Positions 1-8,563 are shown, counted from the stretch's first letter. The stretch is 63,929 bases of DNA from Acidobacteriota bacterium (GCA_020850715.1 JADZED010000004.1:1-63929), one strand, 5' to 3'. The notes: generated by a model not told the origin, from the letters alone. Numbers and translations: made by a program.

Positions 1-328
1 CGAGCAGCATCACCCGTTCGAGCGCGAGGCGCGGAGACATGGTGCGGCGATAGCGGCTGGAGGGCTCGCCGATGGCGTGATACAGCAGCCGGGAGTGAAC
101 GAGATAGAGCCGCGCGCGGTTGTGGACGCACTCGATCGCGCGAGCGTGGCCGCGCCGTACGAGGCGGTCGAAGAAGGCGTTGCACTTGGCGCCCTGGGCA
201 ATGCCGGCGACCTGCGCGTACTGCCGTGGGACGCAGACGCCGGAGTGCCGAATAACGAGTTCGAGAAACCGTGCCTGGCGCTCGGTGAAGCCGTGTTCGA
301 CGATGGAGTGAAGGCGGTCGGGATTCAT
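1..328 (-). CDS. Mobile-element-associated hypothetical protein (partial, runs off left edge)
   Basis: Reading the minus strand from ATG at 328 gives an uninterrupted frame to the window edge (109 residues seen, C-terminus missing). It begins MNPDRLHSIVEHGFTERQAR and continues with a basic, Cys- and Arg-containing segment that looks like a small winged-helix fold (FFDRLVRRGHA, then RLYLVHSRLLYH). The start overlaps the stop of the upstream Replic_Relax-like gene as ATGA, so the two are probably translationally coupled. I recall similar short proteins beside relaxation/relaxase-type genes in acidobacterial elements, but that is memory and not a search. Function is unknown; a DNA-binding accessory of a mobilizable element is the best guess. 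Confidence 0.6.
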   Translation of the reverse strand, partial: MNPDRLHSIVEHGFTERQARFLELVIRHSGVCVPRQYAQVAGIAQGAKCNAFFDRLVRRGHARAIECVHNRARLYLVHSRLLYHAIGEPSSRYRRTMSPRLALERVMLL

Positions 329-1359
329 CGGAGCAGTTCCTCGATGATGCTCGGCGATCGGCCGCCACGTCCGCCGCCACCTCCACCACTGCTACCGCTG
401 ATGCTGATGGTCAGCCCGCTATATGTGGAGAAACCCGATCGCGCGACGCTGGCGCCATGTGCGCCCCGGTAATGGGGTGTGACGACCTCGATGTCCTCGC
501 GGTCCCAGCGGCCGTCCGGCTCCACGTATTCGACGCGCAGGTCAGGGAAATGGACCTCGTCGTCGAAGTACGGGAGGTCATGCTCGGCGGCCCACTCCTG
601 AATCTCTTCCGCCGTGCGCTCGGGGTGACCATCGTAGTCGTCGTGGTCTTTGTCGTGCTCGCGGAGCCAGCGCTGGTAGTCGCTCTTCAGTTCGTGATCG
701 AGAACGACCCGCTCGACATGCGCGCCGCGTTCACGGAGACGCTCCTCGGCCTTCTGGTAGGCGCGGTAGACCTGCAGGTCGTGCTCGCGTTCGCGCGAGC
801 GAACGAGGCCGGCGTGGAAGGTTTGGTGCCGCTCCGGATGCGAGTCCCTGTGACGCTCCAGCAGGCTGTGTCCGGCCTTCGTCAGAGCCACCGCATGGTC
901 GCGGTAGCCGGGCACACGAGCGGTTTCGATCAGCCCCTGCTCGCGCAGGTGGCGGAGGTCGCCTGAACGACGGTTCGAGCGGCTGCCGTCGCGGTCGCGA
1001 AGGTCACCGCTGGAGACGACGCGGAAGGCGCCGACGGTGGCCAGCGTACGGGACTCGGAGCCCCGCAGGGTGTAGGTGCGATCACGGTCCCGGACGTGCT
1101 CGCGCTCAGGACCTCGCGGCAGATCGACGTGGCGCGCGAAGACGTGCGGGTCACGAGGACGTTCCGGAGCCTCACGGTCCCGGTTGGGCCATCGGGCATC
1201 GTCTCGGGCGTCCCGTGACGGCTCGTCGCCGCTCTGACGGTCGCTCCCGCCACCGCCACGCCCCAGCGACCTGGTGTTGTCATGGTCCCGGTCGCGCGAG
1301 TGGTCAGCTTCGCGCGGATCGGAATCACGCGGATCGTCGCCCCAGCGTGCGTCGAACAT
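325..1359 (-). CDS. Replication-relaxation (Replic_Relax)-like protein
   Basis: A 344-residue protein. Residues 1-110 are an extremely charged Arg/Asp/Glu-rich low-complexity arm. Around residues 125-170 lies a winged-helix-like stretch (LRHLREQGLIET ... VALTKAG), characteristic of Replic_Relax proteins of plasmids and integrative elements. The region near residues 255-295 carries a PD...ED-I-E-V pattern reminiscent of a degenerate PD-(D/E)XK nuclease core. The tail is Gly/Ser-rich. A strong Shine-Dalgarno (GGAGGT) sits about 5 nt before the ATG. It likely handles DNA of a conjugative or mobilizable element. The family call rests on motif resemblance only. Confidence 0.6.
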   Translation of the reverse strand: MFDARWGDDPRDSDPREADHSRDRDHDNTRSLGRGGGGSDRQSGDEPSRDARDDARWPNRDREAPERPRDPHVFARHVDLPRGPEREHVRDRDRTYTLRGSESRTLATVGAFRVVSSGDLRDRDGSRSNRRSGDLRHLREQGLIETARVPGYRDHAVALTKAGHSLLERHRDSHPERHQTFHAGLVRSREREHDLQVYRAYQKAEERLRERGAHVERVVLDHELKSDYQRWLREHDKDHDDYDGHPERTAEEIQEWAAEHDLPYFDDEVHFPDLRVEYVEPDGRWDREDIEVVTPHYRGAHGASVARSGFSTYSGLTISISGSSGGGGGGRGGRSPSIIEELLR

Positions 1360-1395
1360 CGAAGACCTCCGTGGAAAGCAGCGGAAAACGCGTGT

Positions 1396-1797
1396 TCACG
1401 CTGCCGTCCAACAGAGGCGCCGATGTAGTCCAGGGCGAGCCCCCGCAACCAACTGTATTTGCTCCAAGAGGTCGTCGGTTTCCGACGGCCTCTTGTTGTC
1501 TCTGGCGGCGCTCAGCATCCCCGCCGGCTCCCCCACCAGCGTGATCTCGAGCCGTTCGCCGTCCGGTTCGAGGCGGATGGTCTTGATCAGCTCCCGAATC
1601 GCGTACAGGGCCCTGCGCCTCGGTGGACGGATCAAGACCGGCGCGGCTGGCTTCGTCCTGGAGCGCCTCTTCGCAAGCCGGCGACAGGCGGCTTCGTGCC
1701 TCAGGTCGTGCCGGTGTAGATCGATCTCGGCGAGCTTCTCACGATGGACGCGGCCATGTGTTCGCCTGCGCATGGGTTCGATGCCGATGTGCTCCAT
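1396..1797 (-). pseudogene. Fused remnants of a tyrosine recombinase and a serine recombinase
   Basis: An open frame of 133 codons that looks like two broken integrases joined. Residues about 20-43 contain IDLHRHDLRHEAACRRLA, matching the H-x-L-R-H box of tyrosine recombinases, but the catalytic Tyr region that should follow is absent. From residue about 63 the frame switches to RELIKTIRLEPDGERLEITLVG, the usual C-terminal tail of large serine recombinases, with none of their catalytic or zinc-ribbon regions. A TGA lies just upstream of the ATG in the same frame. It is almost certainly non-functional debris marking repeated integration next to the element at the left edge. Confidence 0.55.
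1466..1494. terminator. Strong hairpin inside the serine-recombinase tail
   Basis: Arms 1466-1478 and 1482-1494 form a 13-bp stem with one G-T wobble and a 3-nt loop, followed on the plus strand by a moderately T-rich stretch. It lies within the coding debris of the recombinase tail. It could stop transcription leaving or entering the element. Confidence 0.4.
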
Positions 1798-2445
1798 TCG
1801 TCACTCTCCACGCGGTCCCAGTATGGGCGACCGCTCGAGAGACCGGCCACTTCATCCATTCTGATCAGGCTCGGATCTCCGTGGCGTCCGTGCAGACTTC
1901 CGAGCGCTACGCGGCCTGTGCACGCATTGTCAGCGTCGGCCGTAGACGTCCGACGATGGGCGTCCCCGAGTCCGGCCTGCCGGACGCCGAGGCTCGAGTG
2001 CAGGAGGATCGGACGAAGACCATACGGCAGGCTGACGCCCCGCAGTCCTCCTCGACCCATGAAGCTGCTCGCGCGAGGCCAGGACCGCCCTGGCCTGCAC
2101 CCGTGGCGCTCGGCCGCCAGGCGCCGCCGGCCAAGGCAGGCGAAGAATCGCTCGGTCGCAGGATCCGCGCATCCCGATTGGCTGGTATCATCCTCGGGCG
2201 ATGCCCGTCTGTCTCGATGCCCTCCCCGATTGGCCAGCCGGTCTGGGCCGCGCGCCTGCGATGCATCGGATGGGCTGCGGACGGCGACCCGCCTGGCCGC
2301 GAGGGGGGCTGATCCGCACCTGTCGTTCGAGGAACGAGAGATGACAACCGTGGGCATGGAAACTCATTGGCGCGAGGCGAGAGCGGTGCGGCCCGGGCGC
2401 AACACCCGGTCATCGGCCGATGGCGCCGCGTCGGAGAGGTGAACG
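1798..2445. other. Gene-poor stretch between element debris and the dipeptidase gene
   Basis: About 650 bp with no convincing gene. Open frames exist on both strands, but their translations are Arg/Ser/Pro-rich, lack domain-like segments and have no good ribosome binding sites. Probably degenerate remains of the mobile element plus the upstream region of the next gene. Confidence 0.5.
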
Positions 2446-3627
2446 ATGCGAGTGACCCGGCGCCAGGCGCTGTCGACGCTGGCTGCCGCGGCCGGCAGCG
2501 CCGCGGTGCTGCGCGGACGCTACCGGCTGTTCGCCTCCTCGGCGGCCGAGTACTCGGCGCGCACCGTGCGGCTGGTCGAAGAATCGGTCGTCGTCGATCT
2601 GTTGAACCAGTTCCAGTTCCCGGACTACGCAGTCAAGCCGCCGCGCATCGAACAGTGGCTGGCCGACCCGGCCGCCTACACGGCCGCCGATGCCGCACGC
2701 TATCGCACGTCCGGCATCACCTGCTTCGCACTCGGCGCCGGCTCGCGCGACTACGACGACGGCATCCGGTTCTTCGCCGAATGGAACGGCCTGCTCGCCG
2801 GCCGCGGCGAATGGCTCATGCGGATTGACACCGTCGCCGATTTCGCCCGCGCGAAGCGCGACGGCCTGACCGGCGTCATGCTCACGCTGCAGGACTCGAC
2901 TCATTTCCGCCGACCCGACGACGTGAACGCGTGCTTCGGGCTCGGCCAGCGCATCTCGCAGCTCACCTACAACATGAGCAACCGCATCGGCAGCGGCTTT
3001 CTCGAACAGCGCGACGGCGGCCTGACGGTATTCGGGCTGTCGATCCTGGAACGCATGCAGCAGGTCGGCATGGCCGTGGACCTCTCGCACTGCGGCGACC
3101 AGACGACGCTCGACGGGCTGGCTGCCGCGACCAGACCGGTGCTGTTCACGCACGCCAACGCCCGCGCGCTCCTGCCCGGCCGCCTGCGCTGCAAGACCGA
3201 CGAGATGATCGGCAAACTGGCGGCGCTCGGCGGCGTCATGGGCATCTCGTTCCTTCGTTTCATGGCGAAAGACACCGAGCCGGTGACGATCGAGGACGCG
3301 CTCGACCACGTCGATCACGTCGCGAAACTCGCCGGCGTGGAGCACGTCGCCATCGGCAGCGATCTCGACCTGCCGGGCAACCCGAATGCGGTCGGCGGCA
3401 GCGGGTTCGATCCGCGGCGGCAGCCGAATTTCGAGCGGTATGGGTACCACGAGGCGGCCGACGGCTCGATCACGATCGACGGGCTCGACCACCCGAAGCG
3501 CGTGTACGACTTTACCGAAGGGCTGACCCGCCGGGGCTACTCCGACGGCGACATCAGGCTCGTCCTCGGCGGCAACGCCGTGCGCGCGCTCGGCGCGATC
3601 TGGCCGCCGGAGCGGCCGGCCGCGTGA
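2446..3627 (+). CDS. M19 (membrane dipeptidase)-like protein, Tat-type leader
   Basis: A 393-residue TIM-barrel protein of the renal/membrane dipeptidase family (COG2355). The N-terminus (RVTRRQALSTLAAAAG) resembles a twin-arginine leader, so export is likely. Two conserved histidines of the metal site are visible in VDLSHCGD and FTHANARAL, and the C-terminal IGSDLD motif is present. However, the N-terminal metal-binding H-x-D is replaced by VDLLNQ, and the bridging Glu position reads LTLQDS, so one of the two zinc sites looks lost. Start chosen at ATG 2446 after GGAGAGGTG. It is followed by the DUF2461 gene with an overlapping TGATG. Catalysis may be altered or absent; the fold assignment is secure. 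Confidence 0.85.
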   Translation: MRVTRRQALSTLAAAAGSAAVLRGRYRLFASSAAEYSARTVRLVEESVVVDLLNQFQFPDYAVKPPRIEQWLADPAAYTAADAARYRTSGITCFALGAGSRDYDDGIRFFAEWNGLLAGRGEWLMRIDTVADFARAKRDGLTGVMLTLQDSTHFRRPDDVNACFGLGQRISQLTYNMSNRIGSGFLEQRDGGLTVFGLSILERMQQVGMAVDLSHCGDQTTLDGLAAATRPVLFTHANARALLPGRLRCKTDEMIGKLAALGGVMGISFLRFMAKDTEPVTIEDALDHVDHVAKLAGVEHVAIGSDLDLPGNPNAVGGSGFDPRRQPNFERYGYHEAADGSITIDGLDHPKRVYDFTEGLTRRGYSDGDIRLVLGGNAVRALGAIWPPERPAA

Positions 3628-4361
3628 TGGCGGTCCGCGACCTAGCCGGGCCTGGCGCGAGCCGTCGCGCATCGCCCACGGTCTTCACGCCAAAGACGCT
3701 GTCGTTCCTGCGCGCCCTCAAGCGCCACAACGATCGCGACTGGTTCAGGGCCAGGCGCGACCAGTACGAGACCCACGTCCGCGCGCCCATGGTGGAGGCG
3801 GTCGAGCGGCTGGCGGTCGACCTGCGGACCTTCGCCCCCGATCTGGTTGCCTCCCCGCGCGTGTCCCTGTTCCGCATCTACCGCGACACGCGGTTCAGCG
3901 AGAACAAGGCGCCGCTCAAGACGCAGATGGGCGCGGTGTTTCCGAGGCGAGGCCTGCCCCGGCACGGCGGCGCCGCGCTCTATTTCGAGATCGGGCCCGA
4001 CGGCGTATGGATCGGCGGCGGCCTCTACGCACCAGGGACGCCCCAATTGCTCGCGGTGCGCAGTCATCTGGCAGCCAACCTCCGTCGCTTCCGCGCCATC
4101 GTCGAGTCGCCGGTCTTCAGGCGTGCGACCGGCGGGCTCCATGGCGAGCAGCTCCAGCGTATTCCACGCGGGTTCCCGAGCGATCACGAGGCGGCGCGCT
4201 ACCTCAAGTACCGCCAGTTCCTGGCCGGCCGCGACTTTCCGGCGGCCCTGGCCGCCGACGGATCCTTCTATTCGACCGTGCTGAGGGTGTTCCGGCAGAC
4301 GGCGCCGCTGGTGCGCTTCCTGAACGAACCGCTCGTCGCCCCTCCCGCTTCGCGCGTCTGA
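3627..4361 (+). CDS. DUF2461 (TIGR02453) family protein
   Basis: A 244-residue protein. Family features are visible: FTPKTLSFLRALKRHNDRDWF near residues 23-43, RDTRFSENKAPLKT around residues 90-103, then YFEIGPDG and GGGLYAP. The ATG overlaps the stop of the M19-like gene (TGATG), implying translational coupling. The biochemical function of DUF2461 is unknown and nothing here adds to it beyond the operon partner. No signal peptide is apparent, so it is presumably cytoplasmic. Confidence 0.88.
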   Translation: MAVRDLAGPGASRRASPTVFTPKTLSFLRALKRHNDRDWFRARRDQYETHVRAPMVEAVERLAVDLRTFAPDLVASPRVSLFRIYRDTRFSENKAPLKTQMGAVFPRRGLPRHGGAALYFEIGPDGVWIGGGLYAPGTPQLLAVRSHLAANLRRFRAIVESPVFRRATGGLHGEQLQRIPRGFPSDHEAARYLKYRQFLAGRDFPAALAADGSFYSTVLRVFRQTAPLVRFLNEPLVAPPASRV

Positions 4362-4442
4362 GAGGGTCTGCGCCGAATCGAAGCGGCACCGGGTGGCGCC
4401 GGCCTCGTCGCGGCGACACCGCGCACGACCGCGGCCTCCGGC

Positions 4443-6764
4443 CTATGGACGAAACAGGCGATTGATCTTCACGATGAGCGCCCGGTTGGCGAGCGCAGGG
4501 AAGCGGGGAACGAGCGTGTCGCGCTCCTCGTTGAAGACGACGAACAGTTCGCTGCCGGGCCGATATTCCCAGCGCAGCCTGACGTTCGCGCTGGCGGTGT
4601 GGCTGCTGGAGCTGAACTGCACCAGCGCGCTCGTGAACATCCGCGGCGTCAGCGTGTAGGTGATGCGCGATCCGACGATCTGATTGGTGAACGATCCCTC
4701 CGCCAGATCGACGACGTTGAGCTGAAACGACGGCTCGAGCGACAGCCGCGATCCGGCATTGATCCGGCCGTGGCTCGCGCTGAGCGTCGTCTTGCGGCCG
4801 CTGTAGAACGTTCCGCGATCGACCGCGAACTGGCCGCTCACCTTCCGCTGCGACCCCAGATTCATCTGCACGCGCACGTTGTCGTAATGGTAGGTGCCGA
4901 CCCTCAGCGCGATCCCGGGGGCAATCGCGAAGGGAGCGGGCAGCGATTCATGGGTGTCGGTTACGGCCACGCTCAGACGGTCGCTGTTCTGGAACTCGAT
5001 CGCGAACTCGCCGTTCGATTCGCGCGTGTCGAGGCGGCCGTCGCCGCGCGTGATGTACGCCATCGAGCCGGCCCAGAAGAACTTGCGGATCGCCTCGATC
5101 CCGGCCGGTCGCGGGCTGAATCGGAACTGCCCGAAGCTGCGGCGGATGTCCGTGCGCCGCACGAAGCCGGCCTCCGGGTTGAAGTCGTCTCCGACCACGA
5201 GATGCTCCAGCTGCGCGCCATACCGATCGCCCTGGTAGTCGATCTGCCCCCGGTAGCTGGTATCCCGTCCCCTCCGATCGCTGGTGCGCGTTCGTGCCCA
5301 GTATGTGTTCACGTTGAGGTTGTCGAAGAATCCGAGCGTCGCATCGACGCCGTACACCGCATTGGTGCCGAGGCCGCGCTGCCCGACCGATCGGCCCGTG
5401 AACAGCAGGCCGACGCTGCTGCGCCGGAACAGGTCGCGCTTCAGGCGGACGACGGAGAAGTTCGTCGATCGGACATCCGACTCGCGTCCCGTTTGAATGT
5501 CGAGAAGCCCCACGGTGTAGCGGCCGATCCGGCCCGTCGTGCGTGCGCCGGCGAGCAGCGGGATCGGCCGTCCGTCCTGGAGCCCGATTCGCCGGCTGTA
5601 GAACAGGACGGGGACGTCCCCGCCCGCCGAGGATGCGCCGGCGGCCGCGCCGCCAAAGGCGAAGACCCCCTGATTCTCGAGGAAGAATTCGCGCTTCTCG
5701 GGGAAGAAGAGGCTGAACCGGGTCAGGTTGACCTGCTGCTCGTCGGCTTCGATCTGGGCGAAGTCGGTGTTGTAGGTGAAGTCGGCGGCGAGGTTCTGCG
5801 TCAGCCCGTACTTCATGTCGAATCCGGCGTCGCCGTCCAGCTTGTTCGACACAGACGGCGTGCCGGCGCGATTGGTCGTGAGGTCGGAGACGACGTACGG
5901 CTTGAGATCCAGGGCGCGGGACCCGAACGGCGCTTCGAGGCCGACCATCGTCGCCGCAAACGCTCCCTGGTAGAGGCCCGACTGGCCGCGCGCAGCCGGC
6001 ACGCGCGTGATGTAGGAGAGCTCGTTCTTCCAGCGGTTGGTCCGAAGTGCGTTGACACCCCAGGTCTGCGTGCGGCCGGACCGATACCGGAGCGACTTGA
6101 ACGGAATGGCCATCTCGACGCTCCAACCGCCGTCGAAGCGTCCGGTCTTCACGTCCCAGACCGCGCTCCAGTCGCCGTTCCACTGCCGCTCGTTCGTGAC
6201 CTGCCCGTCATACAGAGCGCCGAGGGCGTTGGTGATGAAGACGAACGCGTTGCGGCGATCGAGAAAGGTGTCGAACGAAATGGCGACGAAGTCGTTGCCC
6301 TGCCACATGTTCGAACCATCCCGGCGCATCTCGTTGGCGACCAGCCGGTCCGGTTCGCTCTCCCGGCAGCGAAACGCGACGTAGACGTTGTCGTCGTCGA
6401 ACGCCAGCCAGAGTTCGGTCTTTTCGGTGGCCGGGGCGCCCTCCGAGGGCTCCTGCTGGATGAAGTCCGAAATCGGGGAGACGCTGGCGTAGAGCGGTTC
6501 GTCGAGGCGGCCGTCGAGCCGCAGCGGCGTCGTGACACGAACGGCTCGGATCGTCGCACGGCCTGACGCGTCGCGAGCGACGGTCGCTGGAGGAACCGGC
6601 GGGGCAGGGCCGTCGAAATCAGCCGGGAGATTCGCCGGACGCAGCCCGGCGGCCGACGTGCCGGCCTGGCCGGCATGAACCGCGGGGACGATGAGCAGGG
6701 TGAGGCTGGCGGCCAGGAGCCGGGCTGCCGCTCTCGCGAGCGTGCCTGTCGTGGGACCCTCCAA
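4443..6764 (-). CDS. DUF5916 outer-membrane-type protein with CBM9-like N-terminal domain
   Basis: A 773-residue exported protein. After a signal peptide (about residues 1-31), a carbohydrate-binding family 9-like sandwich covers about residues 55-250 (LDGRLDEPLY, ELWLAFDDDNVYVAF, NGDWSAVWD, GWSVEMAIPFKSLRY). A DUF5916 beta-rich region follows and is probably an outer-membrane barrel (DFAQIEADEQQVNLTRFSLFFPEKREFFLEN, ending in FRP). The start is TTG at 6764, which lacks a Shine-Dalgarno but lies 8 nt after a TATGAT -10-like box, fitting a leaderless mRNA. A decayed paralogue lies at 20967-23262. The ligand is unknown; binding or passage of oligosaccharide or peptide-like substrates is an inference. 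Confidence 0.88.
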   Translation of the reverse strand: MEGPTTGTLARAAARLLAASLTLLIVPAVHAGQAGTSAAGLRPANLPADFDGPAPPVPPATVARDASGRATIRAVRVTTPLRLDGRLDEPLYASVSPISDFIQQEPSEGAPATEKTELWLAFDDDNVYVAFRCRESEPDRLVANEMRRDGSNMWQGNDFVAISFDTFLDRRNAFVFITNALGALYDGQVTNERQWNGDWSAVWDVKTGRFDGGWSVEMAIPFKSLRYRSGRTQTWGVNALRTNRWKNELSYITRVPAARGQSGLYQGAFAATMVGLEAPFGSRALDLKPYVVSDLTTNRAGTPSVSNKLDGDAGFDMKYGLTQNLAADFTYNTDFAQIEADEQQVNLTRFSLFFPEKREFFLENQGVFAFGGAAAGASSAGGDVPVLFYSRRIGLQDGRPIPLLAGARTTGRIGRYTVGLLDIQTGRESDVRSTNFSVVRLKRDLFRRSSVGLLFTGRSVGQRGLGTNAVYGVDATLGFFDNLNVNTYWARTRTSDRRGRDTSYRGQIDYQGDRYGAQLEHLVVGDDFNPEAGFVRRTDIRRSFGQFRFSPRPAGIEAIRKFFWAGSMAYITRGDGRLDTRESNGEFAIEFQNSDRLSVAVTDTHESLPAPFAIAPGIALRVGTYHYDNVRVQMNLGSQRKVSGQFAVDRGTFYSGRKTTLSASHGRINAGSRLSLEPSFQLNVVDLAEGSFTNQIVGSRITYTLTPRMFTSALVQFSSSSHTASANVRLRWEYRPGSELFVVFNEERDTLVPRFPALANRALIVKINRLFRP

Positions 6765-6772
6765 AGCCGTCG

Positions 6773-6778
6773 ATCATA
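6773..6778 (-). promoter_or_regulatory. -10-like TATGAT, 8 nt before the TTG start of the DUF5916 gene
   Basis: The spacing places the transcription start at or within a base or two of the initiation codon. No ribosome binding site is present, so a leaderless mRNA is the simplest reading. No good -35 is visible. Confidence 0.45.
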
Positions 6779-6871
6779 TCAGGATGCGAACGAAGACAGA
6801 TCCGCCGCGGCGGCGCCTGCGCGGTCGAGCATTCGCCGCCCGGTAGGCGAGGGGTTCTTCTGGCGGGGAGG

Positions 6872-7546
6872 TCACGACGTGCGCCGGAACGCCGCTTCGT
6901 AAATGACGGGCCCGGTGCCCGCCATCTGGTTCGGCCGATCGTATTCGCGAAACGGCACGCGGTCGTCGAGAGCGAAGCCGGCCTCGCGCATCTCGGCCAC
7001 GAGCTGCTCCCGGTCGAGAAATACCTGCGGCTCGCCAGAGAACTGCGTGAACACGAACGGCTCGCCGGCCACCGGCTGCGCGTCGGGCGTGAAGGTCTTG
7101 CGCGAGAAGGTGAAGATGAACAGGCCGGCGCCGGGCTTCGCCACGCGCGCCGCCTCGCAGGCCGCCTGCCGGAACTGCGCCGACGATCGCGCGAGGTTCC
7201 AGATGCCGTGCGCAATCACCAGATCGACGCTGCGATCGGCCGCAGGAATCTGCTCCATCGGCGCGAGCAGCACCTGGAACCGGCGCGCGAGCCCTTCCTC
7301 GCCGGCGCGCGCCGCGGCCGCCGCCAGCATCGGCCACGACAGGTCGGTGCCGATCACGGTCCACCCCGCCCGCGCGAGCGGCACGGCATTCCGTCCGGCG
7401 CCGCAGCCGACATCGATCGCGCGGCCGGCCGGCGCGCGCCGCAGTTCTGCGGCGGCAAAGTCCATGAGCACGGCGTTGGGCGCCGATCGGGCGAAACCGG
7501 CCACCGTGCCGGCGGCGCTCCACTGCGAGCCTGCGAGAGGATCCAT
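6872..7546 (-). CDS. Class I SAM-dependent methyltransferase
   Basis: A 224-residue cytosolic protein. The SAM-binding glycine motif is AIDVGCGAGRNAVPLA (about residues 44-59), motif II TVIGTDLSWPML follows, and DLVIAHGIWNL corresponds to motif IV. The C-terminal half ends with GTGPVIYEAAFRR. The substrate cannot be told. I prefer ATG 7546 over the upstream in-frame ATG at 7594, because the SAM domain starts normally after it and a TATGGT box lies 6 nt upstream. The upstream extension would cross that promoter. It is divergent from the EamA gene. Confidence 0.82.
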   Translation of the reverse strand: MDPLAGSQWSAAGTVAGFARSAPNAVLMDFAAAELRRAPAGRAIDVGCGAGRNAVPLARAGWTVIGTDLSWPMLAAAAARAGEEGLARRFQVLLAPMEQIPAADRSVDLVIAHGIWNLARSSAQFRQAACEAARVAKPGAGLFIFTFSRKTFTPDAQPVAGEPFVFTQFSGEPQVFLDREQLVAEMREAGFALDDRVPFREYDRPNQMAGTGPVIYEAAFRRTS

Positions 7547-7635
7547 GCCTGCACCATAGCACGCGCGCGCGGAGTGAGCGATGATGGGGCGCACGGCGTC
7601 CGGCTGGCGCCGGCCGTCTGGCAGGTGAGGGTGCG

Positions 7636-8055
7636 ATGGAGTGGATGGCTTACGCGCTCGTTTCGGCCGGCGCCGCCGCGCTCACCGCGATTCTCGCGAA
7701 GGTGGGTGTCGAAGGGGTGCCGTCGAACCTCGCCACCGCGATCCGCACGGCGGTCGTTGTCGTGTTCGCGTGGAGCATCGCGGCGGCCCGTGGCGAGCAC
7801 CATCGTGTCGGCGACCTGTCGCGGCGCTCGCTCGCCTTCCTGGCGCTCTCGGGCGTCGCCACCGGGATCTCGTGGCTCGCGTATTTCCGCGCGCTGCAAC
7901 TGGCACCCGCTTCGCGCGTCGCGCCGATCGACAAGCTCAGTCTGCCGCTGACGATCGTGCTGGCCGCACTGCTGCTGGGCGAGCCCGTCGGCTGGCGCCT
8001 GGCGATCGGCGTGAGCTTGATGGCCGCGGGGGCGCTGCTGACACTGGCGGCGTAG
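7636..8055 (+). CDS. EamA/DMT-family small transporter (single EamA domain)
   Basis: A 139-residue membrane protein with four to five hydrophobic helices, beginning MEWMAYALVSAGAAALTAIL and ending SLMAAGALLTLAA. It contains the conserved LAYFRALQLAPASRVAPIDK segment of single-domain EamA proteins, which normally dimerise to form the ten-helix drug/metabolite transporter unit. Length fits the small subclass (about 135-145 residues). The substrate is unknown. It converges on the cupin gene, with a small hairpin between them. Confidence 0.85.
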   Translation: MEWMAYALVSAGAAALTAILAKVGVEGVPSNLATAIRTAVVVVFAWSIAAARGEHHRVGDLSRRSLAFLALSGVATGISWLAYFRALQLAPASRVAPIDKLSLPLTIVLAALLLGEPVGWRLAIGVSLMAAGALLTLAA

Positions 8056-8076
8056 TCGCCGGCACGATCGCGGCGA
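8056..8076. terminator. Hairpin between convergent EamA and cupin genes
   Basis: Arms TCGCCG (8056-8061) and CGGCGA (8071-8076) pair perfectly around a 9-nt loop immediately after the EamA stop. There is no T tract. A weak bidirectional terminator is possible. Confidence 0.3.
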
Positions 8077-8106
8077 CCCCGGAGGGCGCGCCGAGCGCTC
8101 CGCTCG

Positions 8107-8550
8107 CTACTTCGGCGCCGACCCCTGGGTGGTCGCCGTCGCGCCCTTCTTGGCGAAGATCATCGCCAGTAGCTGCGCCGGCTCGGTCTCGCTCGCGTTG
8201 CGCGATACCTCGTGCGTCGCGCCCGGCTGCTCGTAGAACATCTCGCCGGTCGAGTATGTCCGTTCCTCGCCCTGTCCGGAGATCTTGGCGACGACGCGGC
8301 CCGAGAGCACATAGGCGAGGACGAACCCGGGATGATGGTGCGCCGTGCCGACGCGGCCCGGTGCGTAGTCGACCAGGCTGGCGGTCACTTCCCACCCATC
8401 CATCGTCAGATCCGGCAGATCCTGTCGGAACACCCGACGGGGAGACGCCGGAGCGGCGGCGCCCGTTTGCGCCGCGGCAACGCGATTCGACGCGAGGAGC
8501 TCCGCAATTAGCGGCATTGCCCAGAGGGCATCGCGACGGGTGATGGTCAT
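8107..8550 (-). CDS. Exported cupin-domain protein
   Basis: A 147-residue protein with an RR-containing leader (MTITRRDALWAMPLIAELL), probably Tat- or Sec-exported. It has a single cupin fold: motif 1 GTAHHHPGFVLAYVLSG holds the metal-binding histidines, and motif 2 is YSTGEMFYEQPGATHEV. The usual acidic metal ligand of motif 1 is not obvious. A longer frame extends upstream to 8646 but lacks a start signal. ATG 8550 is placed 7 nt after a perfect TATAAT, so I take a leaderless start there. Its activity (isomerase, dioxygenase or binding protein) cannot be told. Confidence 0.82.
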   Translation of the reverse strand: MTITRRDALWAMPLIAELLASNRVAAAQTGAAAPASPRRVFRQDLPDLTMDGWEVTASLVDYAPGRVGTAHHHPGFVLAYVLSGRVVAKISGQGEERTYSTGEMFYEQPGATHEVSRNASETEPAQLLAMIFAKKGATATTQGSAPK

Positions 8551-8557
8551 GCGACGC

Positions 8558-8563
8558 ATTATA
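8558..8563 (-). promoter_or_regulatory. Perfect TATAAT -10, 7 nt before the cupin ATG
   Basis: A consensus -10 element in very GC-rich DNA, 7 nt from the ATG at 8550. This predicts transcription starting at the A of the start codon. No matching -35 hexamer is seen at 16-18 nt. Confidence 0.55.

Noticed and set aside
1744..2442. A 232-codon plus-strand frame in the gap after the recombinase scraps
   Set aside because: Arg/Ser/Pro-rich, no ribosome binding site, no domain; not supported as a gene.
4599..6566. A 655-codon plus-strand frame opposite the first DUF5916 gene
   Set aside because: Charged low-complexity translation typical of antisense shadows.
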